Below, piece after piece: positions 13,051 through 23,865 of a stretch of DNA of 64,000 nucleotides (position 1 is its first letter; each line of letters opens with the position of its first letter). Under the pieces are notes generated by a model, which saw nothing but the letters and a program-made list of their open reading frames with translations, was not told where the DNA came from and searched no databases. The stretch comes from Paragorgia papillata (lineage: Eukaryota; Cnidaria; Anthozoa; Scleralcyonacea; Coralliidae), in contig JAWNZC010000473.1 in the NCBI GenBank assembly GCA_035771165.1, positions 1,619,001 to 1,683,000 on the forward strand, in the 5' to 3' direction. Position numbers and translations under genes: made by a program.

Positions 13051-15262
13051 CTTTAATAAAATTTGTTGTTGAAATATTTAATTAAATGAAATACCGTACA
13101 ATTGAAATACCGTATAATTAACTCTATTCAGCATTTCAGCCCCGCCACTCTCTCACCCACCTGTTTATACAGAATTGTCACATAGTTCCGATAATCAAAT
13201 CGTCACTAAACAATCCCTATTTATTAGACCTATGATAGATAGACCTTGTTAAATTCTCATCTCCAAAAGGCAGGAAATAGCATTTCAGTCGGAGAGGTCT
13301 CAGAAATCGAAAATCTCCTGGGGGAGAAGCTGGACCACCCCCAGCGTGAACCCTAGCTACCCCCCCTACATGTTGTCACACTGATATGCGAAAGTAAAAT
13401 TTTGCCCTCCCGGCCCAAGTGAAACTTCGTTCATATATACGGCGTAGAAAAAAACATACGATCAGTTAAAAGGAAAGACACGCCATCAAAATGAGAATTA
13501 TTGTATAACCTTTCTGCTAATTCTAAAAGTAAGGGAATGGCTTATTAGCAATGAATTACTGGCCAATTTCAATGGTCCTTGTAGTAAATTGCTATAAGAC
13601 ATCAATAATACCAACATCGTGGTATAGCAATGGTGTACATTGGCACAGGGTTTTTTAAAGAAAAATTTAGAACTGCACATTTTGTCATACAGTCACAACA
13701 TGACATAGTATGAAATTTAACTCGCGCAAATGGCACAAATTTTTTCTTATTAATAAACTTTCATTAACTCATTCTCGTCCATACAAATATGAACGATGCG
13801 GATTTAGTATTTCAGTTTGTCTAGTAACGCCAGGCGATTTAATCCTCCATGGGAATGTCCTCAAATGCGATCTGACGAGAACTAGAAAGGGTCAATTGCT
13901 ATTATAATAATTGGACAATATTTGCATGGTTATAAAAAAGTAGAAAGCTCTTAACGATGGTTGTTAGAATAATACAGTATTAATTCAATTGTTATTAATT
14001 ATTTATTATATTCGGTTGTTAGAATAAGGTTCAATTCAATTGGGGCTACGAAGTAAAAGTTAAAGTATACATAGAAAGCTGTTACAGACAGAAATCGCAG
14101 ATATTCATAACACGCTTGTGCGAAATTCGGCCTGAAAAGGTCAGGAAATCTCCTAATGTTTATCTTCGTGAATAAGGTGGTTTTTTACTTTATAACGTTG
14201 AAGGTATGCCGCAATGGTTTCAGAATGATACAATATAAATGTGTCATTTCATAGCTTAAACAGAAGTTGACAGATTGTCAAGAACAGATACCGGCGAAGA
14301 AAAAAAAAGAGAACATTTTAGTTATTGTTAAGTAAAGAAAGTTGTCAACAACAACTATATTGTTAAGTTTGTTATGAGAAAATAAATATTCTGCTTCTGC
14401 TTTTGTTATTGAAGTGATATGTATTCCATTACCTTCGATTACTTTAGTTTTCAACTGCACATAATTTTTTTTAGAGTTGCACAAATTGATTTAGAACTGC
14501 ACATTTTGTGTAGAACTGCACGTTAAAAATACCCCTGCATTGGCAGTGCTTCAACCGTGATTGCGTGCCGTTACAAAATCTTCATTATATTTGGGATGGC
14601 AGCTGGTTTGCTAAGTCACATTTATCTTTGGCAAAGGTTTTAAAAATGACATACTATTGGGTTCATCGCTATCCTTAAGAGTTAGTCATGCACGAGATGA
14701 AAATAACCAGTTGGCTCACGTTGGTATAGATTGCATGGTACAGCTTCGCCAGAGAACTAGTTTGCGTATATAGTAATCCTATAGAAGAAAAATGATGGAC
14801 GAGGAAAAAAATAGTCGAAATTGATGAAAACAAGTATTCGGCGAAAAAATATCATCTTGGAAAGCGTTTCGATGGTGTATAAGTTTTTGGTGGGATTTGA
14901 GCGCTACTCCAAAAAATGCTTTCTCCACCGTGGTTCAATAGCGGGTAGGCGGGGCGTTGCTATTAAGCATCAAAGAGCTTGTGAAACTGTCTGAACAACT
15001 ATTATTTCTGATTGCTGGAAAGCATATTCATTTCCTCGGGAAGAGGGATAATTTCATCTTACTGCAAACCATGGCGCTGAATTCAGAAATTCAGAGTCTG
15101 GAGCGTGTACAAATCAGGGCTTTCAGAATTATTTCACGTGAGACGAGCGGGAAGTTTTTATCTTTAAACACAACTATACAGCCACTCTAATATATTGTAA
15201 TAAAGAACTGCTTAGACATTTTTTTATACCGAATTTTATCAAATTTTACAAATTCGCAGTCT
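13051..15262. other. Unclassified, mostly A/T-rich sequence
   Basis: No intact gene is seen. The phrase TTTAGAACTGCACATTTTGT occurs at about 13665-13684 and again at about 14491-14510. A frame near 15065-15165 contains IQSLERVQIRAFRII, which faintly resembles the C-terminal part of LINE RTs (LERVQKRALRII), but the fragment is too short to call. Confidence 0.4.
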
Positions 15263-15466
15263 TACACTGCAAATTCCCAAAAACTTGTTTTAAGAAAAAA
15301 ATACTTGTTTTAAGATTTTCTTGTCCCGTTTGCAAGATAATAATCTTACTGCGGTTTCTTGACAAGATATGTTGTCTTAAAACAAGATTAAATATCTTAA
15401 AACAAGAAATAAAATCTCAAAACAAGAAAAATTATCTTGACAAGAATTGGAGGTTTTGCAGTGTAT
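15263..15466. mobile_element. About 200 bp CACTGCAAA-type MITE
   Basis: The ends are TACACTGCAAATTCCCAAAA on the left and ...GGAGGTTTTGCAGTGTA on the right. The interior is packed with CTTGTTTTAAG and TCTTAAAACAAG in both orientations. This resembles a widespread class of short hAT-like MITEs with 'CACTGCAAAA' ends, recalled from other animals. Confidence 0.65.
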
Positions 15467-16886
15467 AGTTATAATAAAAATATAGTAAGTAAAACAATTA
15501 ACAATTTTTATTTGTTTGTAAAGATAATTTTAAATAAGAAGATATGACAAAGTAAACAATAATTATATGTGAAGAGAATTGTTTGGTTTGATGAGTACTG
15601 CATAATATGTCAATACATTCATGCACTTGAACCAAATTTGTTTAATATGCAAATCAATAAAAATAACGATGTCGATGACTTGAGTTTTACGACAGAAAAC
15701 GTCTTTAAAAAAAATGAATCAGTCTTAGTGATACATAATTTAACTCACTACATTTTTACCTGGTAAGTTACATGTTTTTTTAGTAATTCCAAACGAAAAA
15801 TGCGTCCCGCGGCGTTTGTTAGACATCGGATGAGAGGGATCAGATTTCTCTGATGAATTATACATGACCATTGACCACATGCTATGATGGAAGGCGCAAA
15901 GGGCTTTTCATGTGATACTTTGAGTAATCAAATTATCATGGATCAACGGATACATTTCGACAGGATTACTCGAAGTACTTGTTTTTTCCGCTTACCAAGA
16001 TGGACGACGTCAATATTTTTGAATGAATACAAACATCGAGCAATAAAAGTAGACAAGGTTGAGTAAAGAATAACTTTATTTTCATGCTTAAAGTAGAGAG
16101 AAAGGTGCAGAGCAGATATTTTGATATTTGAAAGAAAAGTAGCCGGCGGTAAACCTCATGGCAACCGGCGGAGCAACGTCGGCCGCCAGCTTATTTTGAA
16201 AGCCCTGCAAATACAATTGAATCAACATGGAGACTTGAAAAAGTACGATTCGTATTTCGCTGAGCACTGCGTATAAGGAAGCAATGTCTAAATACGTCAG
16301 AAGATATGTTTTACTTACATTAATTTTATTAATTGGTTAACATTTCAATTATTATTCGCCCACAAAACAAAAATTAGGTCTTAAAAGAAAGCGGCGCCTT
16401 TTGGGAATTAAAATTTAAAATATTATGTATATATTCAATCCCTTCAAACAGAACAGAAACAAAGCAACGTTTACGTAAAAAAAAACATCATCAAGGAAAC
16501 TTGCACGCCAAACCAGAACTTGGAAAAAAGGGAAAAACAATAGCGTAAAAGAAAACCGACGACTGATAAAAACGTCAAAAAGTTACGTAAAAATATAGAG
16601 TAGCCGCTATGAGACTCCATTTGGCACTAGCCGACTAGTACCTGCAGAGGTTTAGTCCTATACTTAAAGTGCGTATAAACCCTCCACAGTTTATTCATAC
16701 TCATTAGCATGCAGATGAGTACGCATAGTGGGATAACTAGTTACCCCACTCGGATAACATAGTTATCCCACTGTTTTGACTGCTTATCGCATGCTAATGA
16801 GTATCTTCTTTCTATCTCTTGTTTCTTTCTCGGTAAGTTAAATTAAAAACAAAATGATTTCACTGCGAGAGAGTCATGGCAGTTAA
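15467..16886. other. No gene; one hairpin at 16698-16805
   Basis: Around 16698-16805, ACTCATTAGCATGC and AGTGGGATAACTA face their complements, giving an imperfect hairpin that may be a small MITE. The rest is A/T-rich with no credible gene. Confidence 0.45.
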
Positions 16887-17041
16887 AGCCTGGTTTCCAT
16901 ATAGCCGTAATAGCCGGCGGCATGGCTGCGCAATGGTCCAATCGCATACAGCATTTTATTGCTGGCTAATTCAACACTGTCTATGATTGGACCATTGCCC
17001 CAGCCAAGCCGCCGGCTCTTACCGCTATATGGAAACCAGGC
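16887..17041. mobile_element. 155 bp MITE at TTAA
   Basis: AGCCTGGTTTCCATATAGC at the left end is mirrored at the right end. TTAA lies at 16883-16886 and 17042-17045. Inner arms pair further (CAATGGTCCAATC with GATTGGACCATTG). TTAA duplication is the habit of piggyBac and Kolobok-type elements; the family is not resolved. Confidence 0.75.
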
Positions 17042-17045
17042 TTAA

Positions 17046-17984
17046 GCTTCACTCACGATGTTAAATCCCATATCACACTCGTGCCCATCAATTAACCCAT
17101 ACACGTACATAATTATAATTGCTTTACAAAGCTTCAACAAAGTATTTGCTTTTTGTAGCTTTGCATGGAGTTGTTAATAGATAAATGAAAACATTTTGGG
17201 ATACTTCAATGTTTCAAAGCTCAGCATTAATAAAATTTATTGCCCAAAAATTAATCACAAATGTATTGACTTAATTATTTGCTTTTTAATTTTGCATTAT
17301 ATACAGTATGTGGTTAATTACCGGTAGCTGCGAAATGTATTGAGTTTACTATTAATAACATTAAGAACTATTGATACTGTAGCTTCTATAATTGTTAATT
17401 TTTTGTTGGGTATAATTACAAAGTAAACATAGATAAAATAATATTGTACAACAGGAACAAGTACAGCGAACATTCCAGTATCCTCCAGCTGGAGATATTA
17501 CAAATTCTTGAATTTCTGCCTGTAAAACCTTGTCTAGTTTTACAGTTTATAATGTTATCAAACAACTAATCTTTTTAAAAACAGAAACAAACTTTTCACT
17601 CAAATCAAGTGAATAATTCGTTTAAAATTAGTATTGCCTATTGGTACCCAGATACATTATAGAAAAAATATGATCCAAAATGCACACATCTGTGGTAAAA
17701 AGAACAATTGGTAATGTTTTTGTGCAAAAGGTGTTCACTCATTCACAAGGCTGTATCCAGGTGTGTTGACATGTTTGGGTCCCCAAATATTATAGTTGCT
17801 CAAAACACTATAAATCACCAGTCAGAGTGTAAATTCCAAAACCTCCCAGGGAACGTGACACCAGAACCTCCCAAAGAGCTCTAAATATCAAAATATCTCA
17901 GGATATGGCACTTGTTCAATACCCTAAAATACATGTAATTTATTTGCCAGTATCATTGATGATTGACAATAACCTTGCATTTGA
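17046..17984. other. No recognisable gene
   Basis: A/T-rich sequence. The last part (about 17790-17984) may be the outer edge of the zinc-finger 3' flank repeat. Confidence 0.4.
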
Positions 17985-18426
17985 CATCTGGGGTTCATAC
18001 CCTCTTAAACCCACTATCTGAGAATTTCAAAATTCTTCTGTGTCAAAGATAAAAGTGTTAAAACAGTCAGTTTTGTTCTAAGCAAAATGCCCACCAGATG
18101 ATGACAGCCATTTTGCCAAAAAGTAAAGGCACAAACACAACTCCCATGATGCATTACTAGAATGGGAATTGTCCATTTCAAGTTACTGTACATTTACAGT
18201 ATATTAAGCAACTCCCATCAATCATGGTTATCACCAAGTAGAGAACTGGGGGAAATCATTAATAAGATTATAATAGGGGTTTAACAGGTCTGACATCATG
18301 AACACATGAATTTTTCTGATTGGCCAATAATTGAAATTGTTGCCTACCAAAAAATTATTGGCCAATCAGAAGAAGGCATGACATTCATGAGACCTGATAA
18401 ACCCTCATTATAACAAAATTTATTAT
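17985..18426. repeat. Shared zinc-finger 3' flank, copy A (outer part)
   Basis: This segment (GGTTCATACCCTCTTAAACC through CCTCATTATAACAAAATTTATTAT) recurs at about 27055-27148 plus 30102-30402 and at 40887-41233, each time downstream of a zinc-finger gene. It contains a palindrome with TCTGATTGGCCAATAATT and its complement. Copy A is interrupted after 18426 and resumes at 20998. Confidence 0.85.
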
Positions 18427-18430
18427 ACTG

Positions 18431-18448
18431 TATGCATGACAAAATTAC
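18431..18448 (+). repeat. 18 bp inverted repeat, left of recombinase element
   Basis: TATGCATGACAAAATTAC is four bases inside the insertion breakpoint; its exact complement is at 20789-20806. Confidence 0.9.
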
Positions 18449-18456
18449 TACATTCC

Positions 18457-18850
18457 GATTGGTTGAGAGGAGTACATTCAATTATGTTATTATTGTACAG
18501 CAGTACAATTAATAAAAATAGAGGAAGGCCCTGGGAACGATGTTGACAATAAATTTCAAAATGGCTGCCAATTCTGCAATTTAAAGTTTTCACATTTCCA
18601 ATGACTTGTGGTACACTATGAACTAAAAATTCCATGTAAATATTTTGAAATGAGTATAGAGAACACCCGGAGTGAAAATGTTTCTCGTCAATTAGTAATA
18701 TAATAATATACAAGAAAATGTTACTCGACTGTGATTGGTTGGTTTCAGTGCATTTAATCCCAAACAGCAGTGCAAAAATCTGTAACAACAGTGCAAAAAT
18801 CTGTAACAAACTCATCTGATTGGCTGAAAAAGAGAAACTAGCCAATCACA
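18457..18850 (+). promoter_or_regulatory. CCAAT-box cluster upstream of recombinase
   Basis: ATTGG occurs at 18458-18462, 18734-18738 and 18819-18823, and CCAAT at 18842-18846, all within 460 bp upstream of the recombinase ATG. Two adjacent 21 bp direct repeats beginning CAGTGCAAAAATC lie at 18768-18809. A CCAAT-driven promoter is an inference. Confidence 0.4.
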
Positions 18851-18916
18851 ATGAAGCAAAATTTCCTCCAAAAATCAAAATACAAAGTTTTTTAACTTTT
18901 TGGTAAACAAAATAAT

Positions 18917-20323
18917 ATGGCGGGTTTTAGCGGTGACCAGAGATTTGCAAATGCTGAACCGTCTTTGATACAGGAGCTACAAAATAATGCCAAAAACAAA
19001 AATACAGCTATAAGCACTGGTTTCTGGGTCAATGTTTTTAAGAGCTGGGCAGAACAACGCGGATATTCAGGGGAAATTGAGAAGTACGAAGTGAGCGAGT
19101 TGGACACGGCACTTCAACAATTTTACGCCGAAGTAAGAAACAAGGACGGGGAAGACTACGAACCGGACAGTCTTCGCGTAATGATTGCAGCTCTCGACCG
19201 CTATCTAAAGGAGCATAATTTTAAAACCTCCTTAATTCGTGACAGAGAATTCAGCTTGTCCAAACAAGTCCTCGAAGGTAAAGCAAGACGACTTCGCGAA
19301 GAGGGGAAAGGAAAGCGTCAAAACAAGGCAAGAAGTTTGTCCGAGGAAGACGAAGAGGAGCTGTGGAGAGTTGGCAAACTAGGGAACAAAACACCAGAAA
19401 GCCTAGTGAATACAATTTGGTGGACACTCACCCAGTACTTCGGTTTACGTGGCCGCCAAGAACACCACAGTATGGCTGTCGACGACTTCTCGCTTCGCAA
19501 AGACGACAACGGTCGTGAATATGTCGAATTCGCTGAAGGCCTGACCAAAACGAGAGGCGGAGGATTATCGAAGAAATCCCGGGATTTTTCACCAAAAATG
19601 TTTGCCACTGGAGGAGAAAGATGCCCTGTCTCGCTGTTTAAAGAGTACTTGTCGCGCCGACCAAATCATTTACGAACCACAGGCTCCTTTTACCTTTCCA
19701 TCAACTACAAATCCAAGGACGAAGTTTGGTATAAAGCGCAACCGATGGGTACGAATCGTATCAATGAAATGATGAAGCGAATCGTTGCTGGCACTTCTCT
19801 GGAAAGTAGCAGCAAGAAATTGACAAACCACAGCGCTCGGAAGACCCTTGTCAACAAGTTAAAAAAATGCAACGTTGAACGGTCCTCCATTGTTAAGGTT
19901 ACTGGCCATCGAAACCTACAGTCCCTTGACGACTACGACGAAGGAGATGAAGTTGAGCAACGAGATCTCTCTACAAAAATATCTTGTCGAAGCAATTCCA
20001 GCAACGTGCAATCTGTATTGACCGCAGCGTCTAACATCGTCTGCCAACAGCAACAAAGTTCTGCCTCGACTAGTTCTACATTAAGTCGTCCGTATGGACT
20101 TAACGTCTCTCAACAAGATACAAGTCAAACAAATATGGCCTTTAACAACTCGTGTTTCAACAGTGCAATGGTCAGACAAGAAAGCCAACATCAGATGTTT
20201 AATTCAAACACTTTCCATAACTGCCAAGTTAGCTTTACTGTCATGTCGAAGCCGTCTGATGATGTACAAGCTCAAGGACAAAAGCGGCGTCGCACTTTCA
20301 TGATCGACAGCGATTCCGACTAA
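18917..20323 (+). CDS. Tyrosine recombinase, Crypton/KIAA1958-like, intact
   Basis: The 468-residue protein is a site-specific DNA strand-exchange enzyme of the tyrosine recombinase superfamily, presumably moving its own element. Residues about 30-130 form the N-terminal SAM-like DNA-binding part. The catalytic domain shows Arg178 (YFGLRGRQE), His305-x-x-Arg308 (TNHSARKT), His331 (VTGHRN) and the nucleophile Tyr340 (SLDDYDE), so all expected residues are present. The C-terminal 120 residues are Ser/Gln-rich with a basic QKRRR near the end. The layout matches the DUF3504/KIAA1958/KCTD1 relatives of Cryptons. The start is the first ATG, in ATAATATGG context, and no intron is evident. It is uninterrupted, so the copy could be recent or under constraint. 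Confidence 0.85.
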   Translation: MAGFSGDQRFANAEPSLIQELQNNAKNKNTAISTGFWVNVFKSWAEQRGYSGEIEKYEVSELDTALQQFYAEVRNKDGEDYEPDSLRVMIAALDRYLKEHNFKTSLIRDREFSLSKQVLEGKARRLREEGKGKRQNKARSLSEEDEEELWRVGKLGNKTPESLVNTIWWTLTQYFGLRGRQEHHSMAVDDFSLRKDDNGREYVEFAEGLTKTRGGGLSKKSRDFSPKMFATGGERCPVSLFKEYLSRRPNHLRTTGSFYLSINYKSKDEVWYKAQPMGTNRINEMMKRIVAGTSLESSSKKLTNHSARKTLVNKLKKCNVERSSIVKVTGHRNLQSLDDYDEGDEVEQRDLSTKISCRSNSSNVQSVLTAASNIVCQQQQSSASTSSTLSRPYGLNVSQQDTSQTNMAFNNSCFNSAMVRQESQHQMFNSNTFHNCQVSFTVMSKPSDDVQAQGQKRRRTFMIDSDSD

Positions 20324-20575
20324 CTGATGAACTATTTGAACTGGATATTTTCGTTTTTGAGTGTTATAAATCCAAGTTGTTTAATGTTTTGACTGTACGA
20401 TACTAGTTACTTCCATTGCTCGTTTGAAATGAACAACTGTTGTAAATATTTTAAGACGCATGTCGCGTGACTTTGTGTAAACCAATTAAAACACGACCGG
20501 AAGATCAAGTTTTCTTGATCACCGGATGTTCGTCTTATAATTGTCTCCCACATTTTCTTGTATATTATTAATAAG

Positions 20576-20736
20576 TAATAGCATGGTTTCTCGTGCAATT
20601 TGGAAAAAACATGCACTCGTGAGTTTTTCAAAGACTTCAAATAGCACTCGTCCTTCGGACTCGTGCTATTTTGATAGTCTTTGAAAAACTCACTTGTGCA
20701 TGTTTTTTCCAAATTGCACTCGAAACCATACTATTA
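20576..20736. repeat. 160 bp palindrome downstream of recombinase
   Basis: Arms of about 75 bp (TAGCATGGTTTC outward, TCGTCCTTCGGACTCGTG at the centre) form a long imperfect hairpin between the recombinase stop and the right inverted repeat. It may be a terminal structure of the element or a separate MITE. Confidence 0.75.
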
Positions 20737-20788
20737 CCTATACAAACAAGATGTTTTTAAAGACTTCAGTGAGTATGAAGCGTGTGTT

Positions 20789-20806
20789 GTAATTTTGTCA
20801 TGCATA
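20789..20806 (-). repeat. 18 bp inverted repeat, right of recombinase element
   Basis: GTAATTTTGTCATGCATA is the exact complement of 18431-18448. Confidence 0.9.
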
Positions 20807-20840
20807 TATATTTAATAATGAGTAAACATGATTTTGTTCA

Positions 20841-20967
20841 TACAATTAAGGGTTTACACTACTCGTGATATTTGAAAATTATGCGAAATTGCACTTGCCT
20901 AACAGCTCATGCAATTTCAAATGGCAAAATTTTAAAATATCACTTGTAGTGTAAATCCTTAATTGTA
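20841..20967. mobile_element. 127 bp palindromic MITE
   Basis: TACAATTAAGGGTTTACACT on the left pairs with its near-complement on the right (AGTGTAAATCCTTAATTGTA), with AAATTGCA pairing inside. It lies in the extra 190 bp at the right edge of the recombinase insertion. Confidence 0.7.
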
Positions 20968-20997
20968 CTCACTATCGTAGATTGCCTATACTTATTT

Positions 20998-21283
20998 TTC
21001 ACAAGCAGTATATGATACTAATTACTTACATCAACCAGGATTCATTGTACCTGTACAGTATTATTACACAGAAATGCACTTACTTTTGGCAAACAAGAGA
21101 GAACCAACTTAACCTTTTTATCACTGCAGCTCTTCCCTCATCTGGTGTTATAGGCAGAGTAAAATATTAAAAGGCCACCACAGTAGGAAAAGGGCCTTTC
21201 CTTACTGTTCTTCCTTTGACGAGTAAAATCATCTGGTGTTAGCCAGAGTAATATACTAAGAGGCCACCATGGTGGGAAAAGGG
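20998..21283. repeat. Shared zinc-finger 3' flank, copy A (inner part)
   Basis: The sequence TTCACAAGCAGTA onwards, with TCATCTGGTGTTA and AAAGGCCACCA motifs, recurs at about 31013-31268 and 41235-41898 directly before the zinc-finger stop codons. Confidence 0.85.
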
Positions 21284-22942
21284 TTAATGAAGTTCAGTCA
21301 TGTGCTTTACCAATGCACTAGCTAAGTCAAATGTAACATCACATTTCAAACATATGTACTGCATCCCATTTGGTTGTGTGGCTTCAAGTTCATGGGTCCA
21401 CAAATGTCGATCAAATGATTTACAATCAAAATTCATGTTACAGTAATTACACTTGAAACTTTTTCCTGTGTTATGTGTCTTTTGATGATTTACAAAACTA
21501 GAATGACGGAAAAATGCTTTGTCACAGATATCATAAGTGTAAGGTTTCTTTCCAGCATGTGTTCTTTTATGATATTGTAAGCTACTTGACCGGGTAAATC
21601 TCTTGTCACAGACATCACATTTGAATGGTTTCTCCCCAGTATGTGTTCTTTTATGATAGAGTAAGCCACTTGACTGGGAAAATGTCTTGTCACAGACATC
21701 ACATTTGAATGGTTTATCTCCAGTATGCATTCTTTTATGATATTGCAGAGTAAATAAACGAGCAAATGTTTTGTCACAGAAATCACATTTGAAAGGTTTC
21801 TCTCCAGTATGTGTTCTTTTATGACGTTGCAGGTTAGCTAAACGAGCAAACGTTTTCCTGCAGAGATCACATTTGAATGGTTTCTCTCCAGTATGTGTTC
21901 TTTTATGAGATAGTAAGTTACTTGACTGGGAAAATGTCTTCTTACAGACGTCACATTTGAATGGTTTCTCTCCAGTATGTGTTTTTTTATGACATAGCAC
22001 GGTAGTTAAACGGGCAAACGTTTTGTTGCAGAAATCACATTTGAATGGTTTTTCTCCAGTATGTGTTCTTTTGTGATCTTGGAGGGTAGATAAACAAGCA
22101 AACATTTTGTCACAGATATCACATTTGAAAGGTTTCTCTCCAGTATGTGTTCTTTTATGATATAGTAAGTTACTTGACTGGGAAAACATCTTCTTACAGA
22201 CATCACATTTGAGAGGTTTCTCTCCAGTATGTGTTCTTTTATGAGATAGTAAGTTACTTGAATAAGAAAATGTCCTTTTGCAGACATCACATTTGAATGG
22301 TTTCTCTCCAGTATGTGTTCTTTTATGAGATAGTAAGTTACTTGACTGGGAAAATGTCTTCTTACAGACGTCACATTTGAATGGTTTCTCTGCAGTATGT
22401 GTTTTGTTATGATATTGCATGGTAGTTAAACGGGCAAACGTTTTGTTGCAGAAATCACATTTGAATGGTTTTTCTCCAGTATGTGTTCTTTTGTGATCTT
22501 GGAAGGTAGATAAACAAGCAAACATTTTGTCACAGATATCACATTTGAAAGGTTTCTCTTCAGTATGTGTTCTTTTATGATATAGTAACTTACTTAACTG
22601 GGAAAACGTCTTCTTACAGACATCACATTTGAGAGGTTTCTCTCCAGTATGTGTTCTTTTATGAGATAGTAAGTTACTTGAATAAGAAAATGTCTTTTTG
22701 CAGACATCACATTTGAATGGTTTCTCTCCAGTGTGTATTCTGCTATGAACTATTAAATTACTTGAATAAGAAAATGTCTTCTTACAGATATCACATTTGA
22801 ATGGTTTCTCCCCAGTATGTAATACCATATGACGTCTTAAACTTGATAAACTACCAAATGTCTTGGTGCAGGCTGGACACCCATGAGACTTTTTTCCATT
22901 CACGCTAGAACTCCTTTTAGTGAAGTCAGAATTATTACTCAT
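21284..22942 (-). CDS. C2H2 zinc-finger protein, 19 fingers (copy 1)
   Basis: The product is a poly-zinc-finger protein, expected to bind nucleic acid in the nucleus. From the ATG at 22940-22942 the 552-residue protein has a 20-residue leader and then finger 1 (CPACTKTFGSLSSLRRHMVLH). Fifteen more canonical fingers with TGEKP-type linkers follow. Three degenerate C-terminal fingers end it: YTYDICDKAF (first Cys lost), FKCNYCNMNF (11-residue spacing) and CLKCDVTF...HMTELH. Fingers 3-7 (about 22325-22745) and 8-12 (about 21905-22325) are near-identical, a tandem 420 bp block duplication. The frame stays open upstream to about 23044, but the ATG used by copies 2 and 3 is ACG here. No KRAB or other effector domain is visible. 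Confidence 0.85.
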   Translation of the reverse strand: MSNNSDFTKRSSSVNGKKSHGCPACTKTFGSLSSLRRHMVLHTGEKPFKCDICKKTFSYSSNLIVHSRIHTGEKPFKCDVCKKTFSYSSNLLSHKRTHTGEKPLKCDVCKKTFSQLSKLLYHKRTHTEEKPFKCDICDKMFACLSTFQDHKRTHTGEKPFKCDFCNKTFARLTTMQYHNKTHTAEKPFKCDVCKKTFSQSSNLLSHKRTHTGEKPFKCDVCKRTFSYSSNLLSHKRTHTGEKPLKCDVCKKMFSQSSNLLYHKRTHTGEKPFKCDICDKMFACLSTLQDHKRTHTGEKPFKCDFCNKTFARLTTVLCHKKTHTGEKPFKCDVCKKTFSQSSNLLSHKRTHTGEKPFKCDLCRKTFARLANLQRHKRTHTGEKPFKCDFCDKTFARLFTLQYHKRMHTGDKPFKCDVCDKTFSQSSGLLYHKRTHTGEKPFKCDVCDKRFTRSSSLQYHKRTHAGKKPYTYDICDKAFFRHSSFVNHQKTHNTGKSFKCNYCNMNFDCKSFDRHLWTHELEATQPNGMQYICLKCDVTFDLASALVKHMTELH

Positions 22943-23044
22943 TGTAGATCCTTCACGTTTCAGCCAGCTCTTCGTCTTATCAATTCTCCACACAGCACCT
23001 TTTGATTTCCAACAAAATATGTCAAATATAAATTCGAAACTCAC

Positions 23045-23150
23045 ACCTCAACTCAAAATAAGCATGACATGTAAAAACCTCTGAGCCTGCGTTCCACCTG
23101 ACCTGCGTGGCAAAAAAAAGAAACGCCATAACTACTTCATTTAAGGTCTA
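23045..23150 (-). promoter_or_regulatory. Conserved 5' flank of zinc-finger copy 1
   Basis: TGAGCCTGCGTTCC and ACTTCATTTAAGGTCTACAT recur upstream of copy 3 (42865-42940) and in the displaced upstream flank of copy 2 (about 35645-35735). Conservation outside the coding region suggests promoter or 5' UTR, or only recent duplication. Confidence 0.5.
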
Positions 23151-23220
23151 CATACTACTCAAATTCAGTAGAGCGAGACAGACGATGTTTTCATCGCTTC
23201 CGAAGCGACAGTTTCGTACG

Positions 23221-23359
23221 TTAACCGCAGATCAATGCAATCACGAGGTATATTCTTATGTACCACGTGATAGCTTGTTTACGAGTTAACAATTGGATGT
23301 TTATCACGTGGTACATGAGAATACACCTCGCGATTGCTTTAATATTGATCCACGGTTAA
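23221..23359. mobile_element. 139 bp palindromic MITE
   Basis: TTAACCGCAGATCAATGCAA pairs imperfectly with its right-end complement, and TACCACGTGAT pairs inside, around a loop of about 30 bases. It sits just upstream of zinc-finger copy 1. Confidence 0.7.
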
Positions 23360-23661
23360 TAAAAAAAGTAGGCCTTCTTTACCTTATATTATCGTTATGT
23401 ACTGTACCTTAACTACAAACTAACATATCTAATTCCTTCTCTTCTTAACCCCCCTCTTACACTCTTACACAATTCCCATATTTTTACGATACATTTCACA
23501 GAACTCCTTTCCCCTAAAAATCCCTCCTGAAGAAGACTGTAAGGTCGAAACGAGTCGAAACGCGTCGAGGGTTGCCGGCTTTACAGAAAAATACCTTTCC
23601 CAACACATTCCTATCCATTCACTCTAATATCCCTCACGTTCTCCTTCTCTCACTCATTTTC
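23360..23661. other. Non-coding with Penelope-type phrase
   Basis: CTGAAGAAGACTGTAAGGTC followed by GAAACG at about 23528-23555 is the kind of phrase found in untranslated ends of Penelope-like elements. No coding remnant adjoins it. Confidence 0.35.
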
Positions 23662-23865
23662 ATACTCTATACTCTATACTCTATACTCTATACTCTATAC
23701 TCTATACTCTATACTCTATACTCTATACTCTATACTCTATACTCTATACTCTATACTCTATACTCTATACTCTATACTCTATACTCTATACTCTATACTC
23801 TATACTCTATACTCTATACTCTATACTCTATACTCTATACTCTATACTCTATACTTCTACTCTAT
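23662..23865. repeat. (ACTCTAT)n heptamer array
   Basis: About 27 copies of a 7 bp unit; the LYSIL repeat 'protein' here is its translation. Confidence 0.97.

Larger units (their letters stand above)
18427..20997 (+). mobile_element. Tyrosine-recombinase (Crypton-like) insertion, 2.57 kb
   Basis: In two paralogous flanks (about 30395-30407 and 41226-41238) TTTATTAT runs directly into TCACAAGCA. Here the same sequence is split by 2571 bp holding an intact recombinase gene. No target duplication is evident, as expected for tyrosine recombinases, which cut and rejoin without filling gaps. An 18 bp perfect inverted pair brackets 18431-20806. The extra 190 bp on the right holds a separate small palindrome. 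Calling the element Crypton-like follows from the recombinase type; its exact ends are not proven. Confidence 0.75.
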
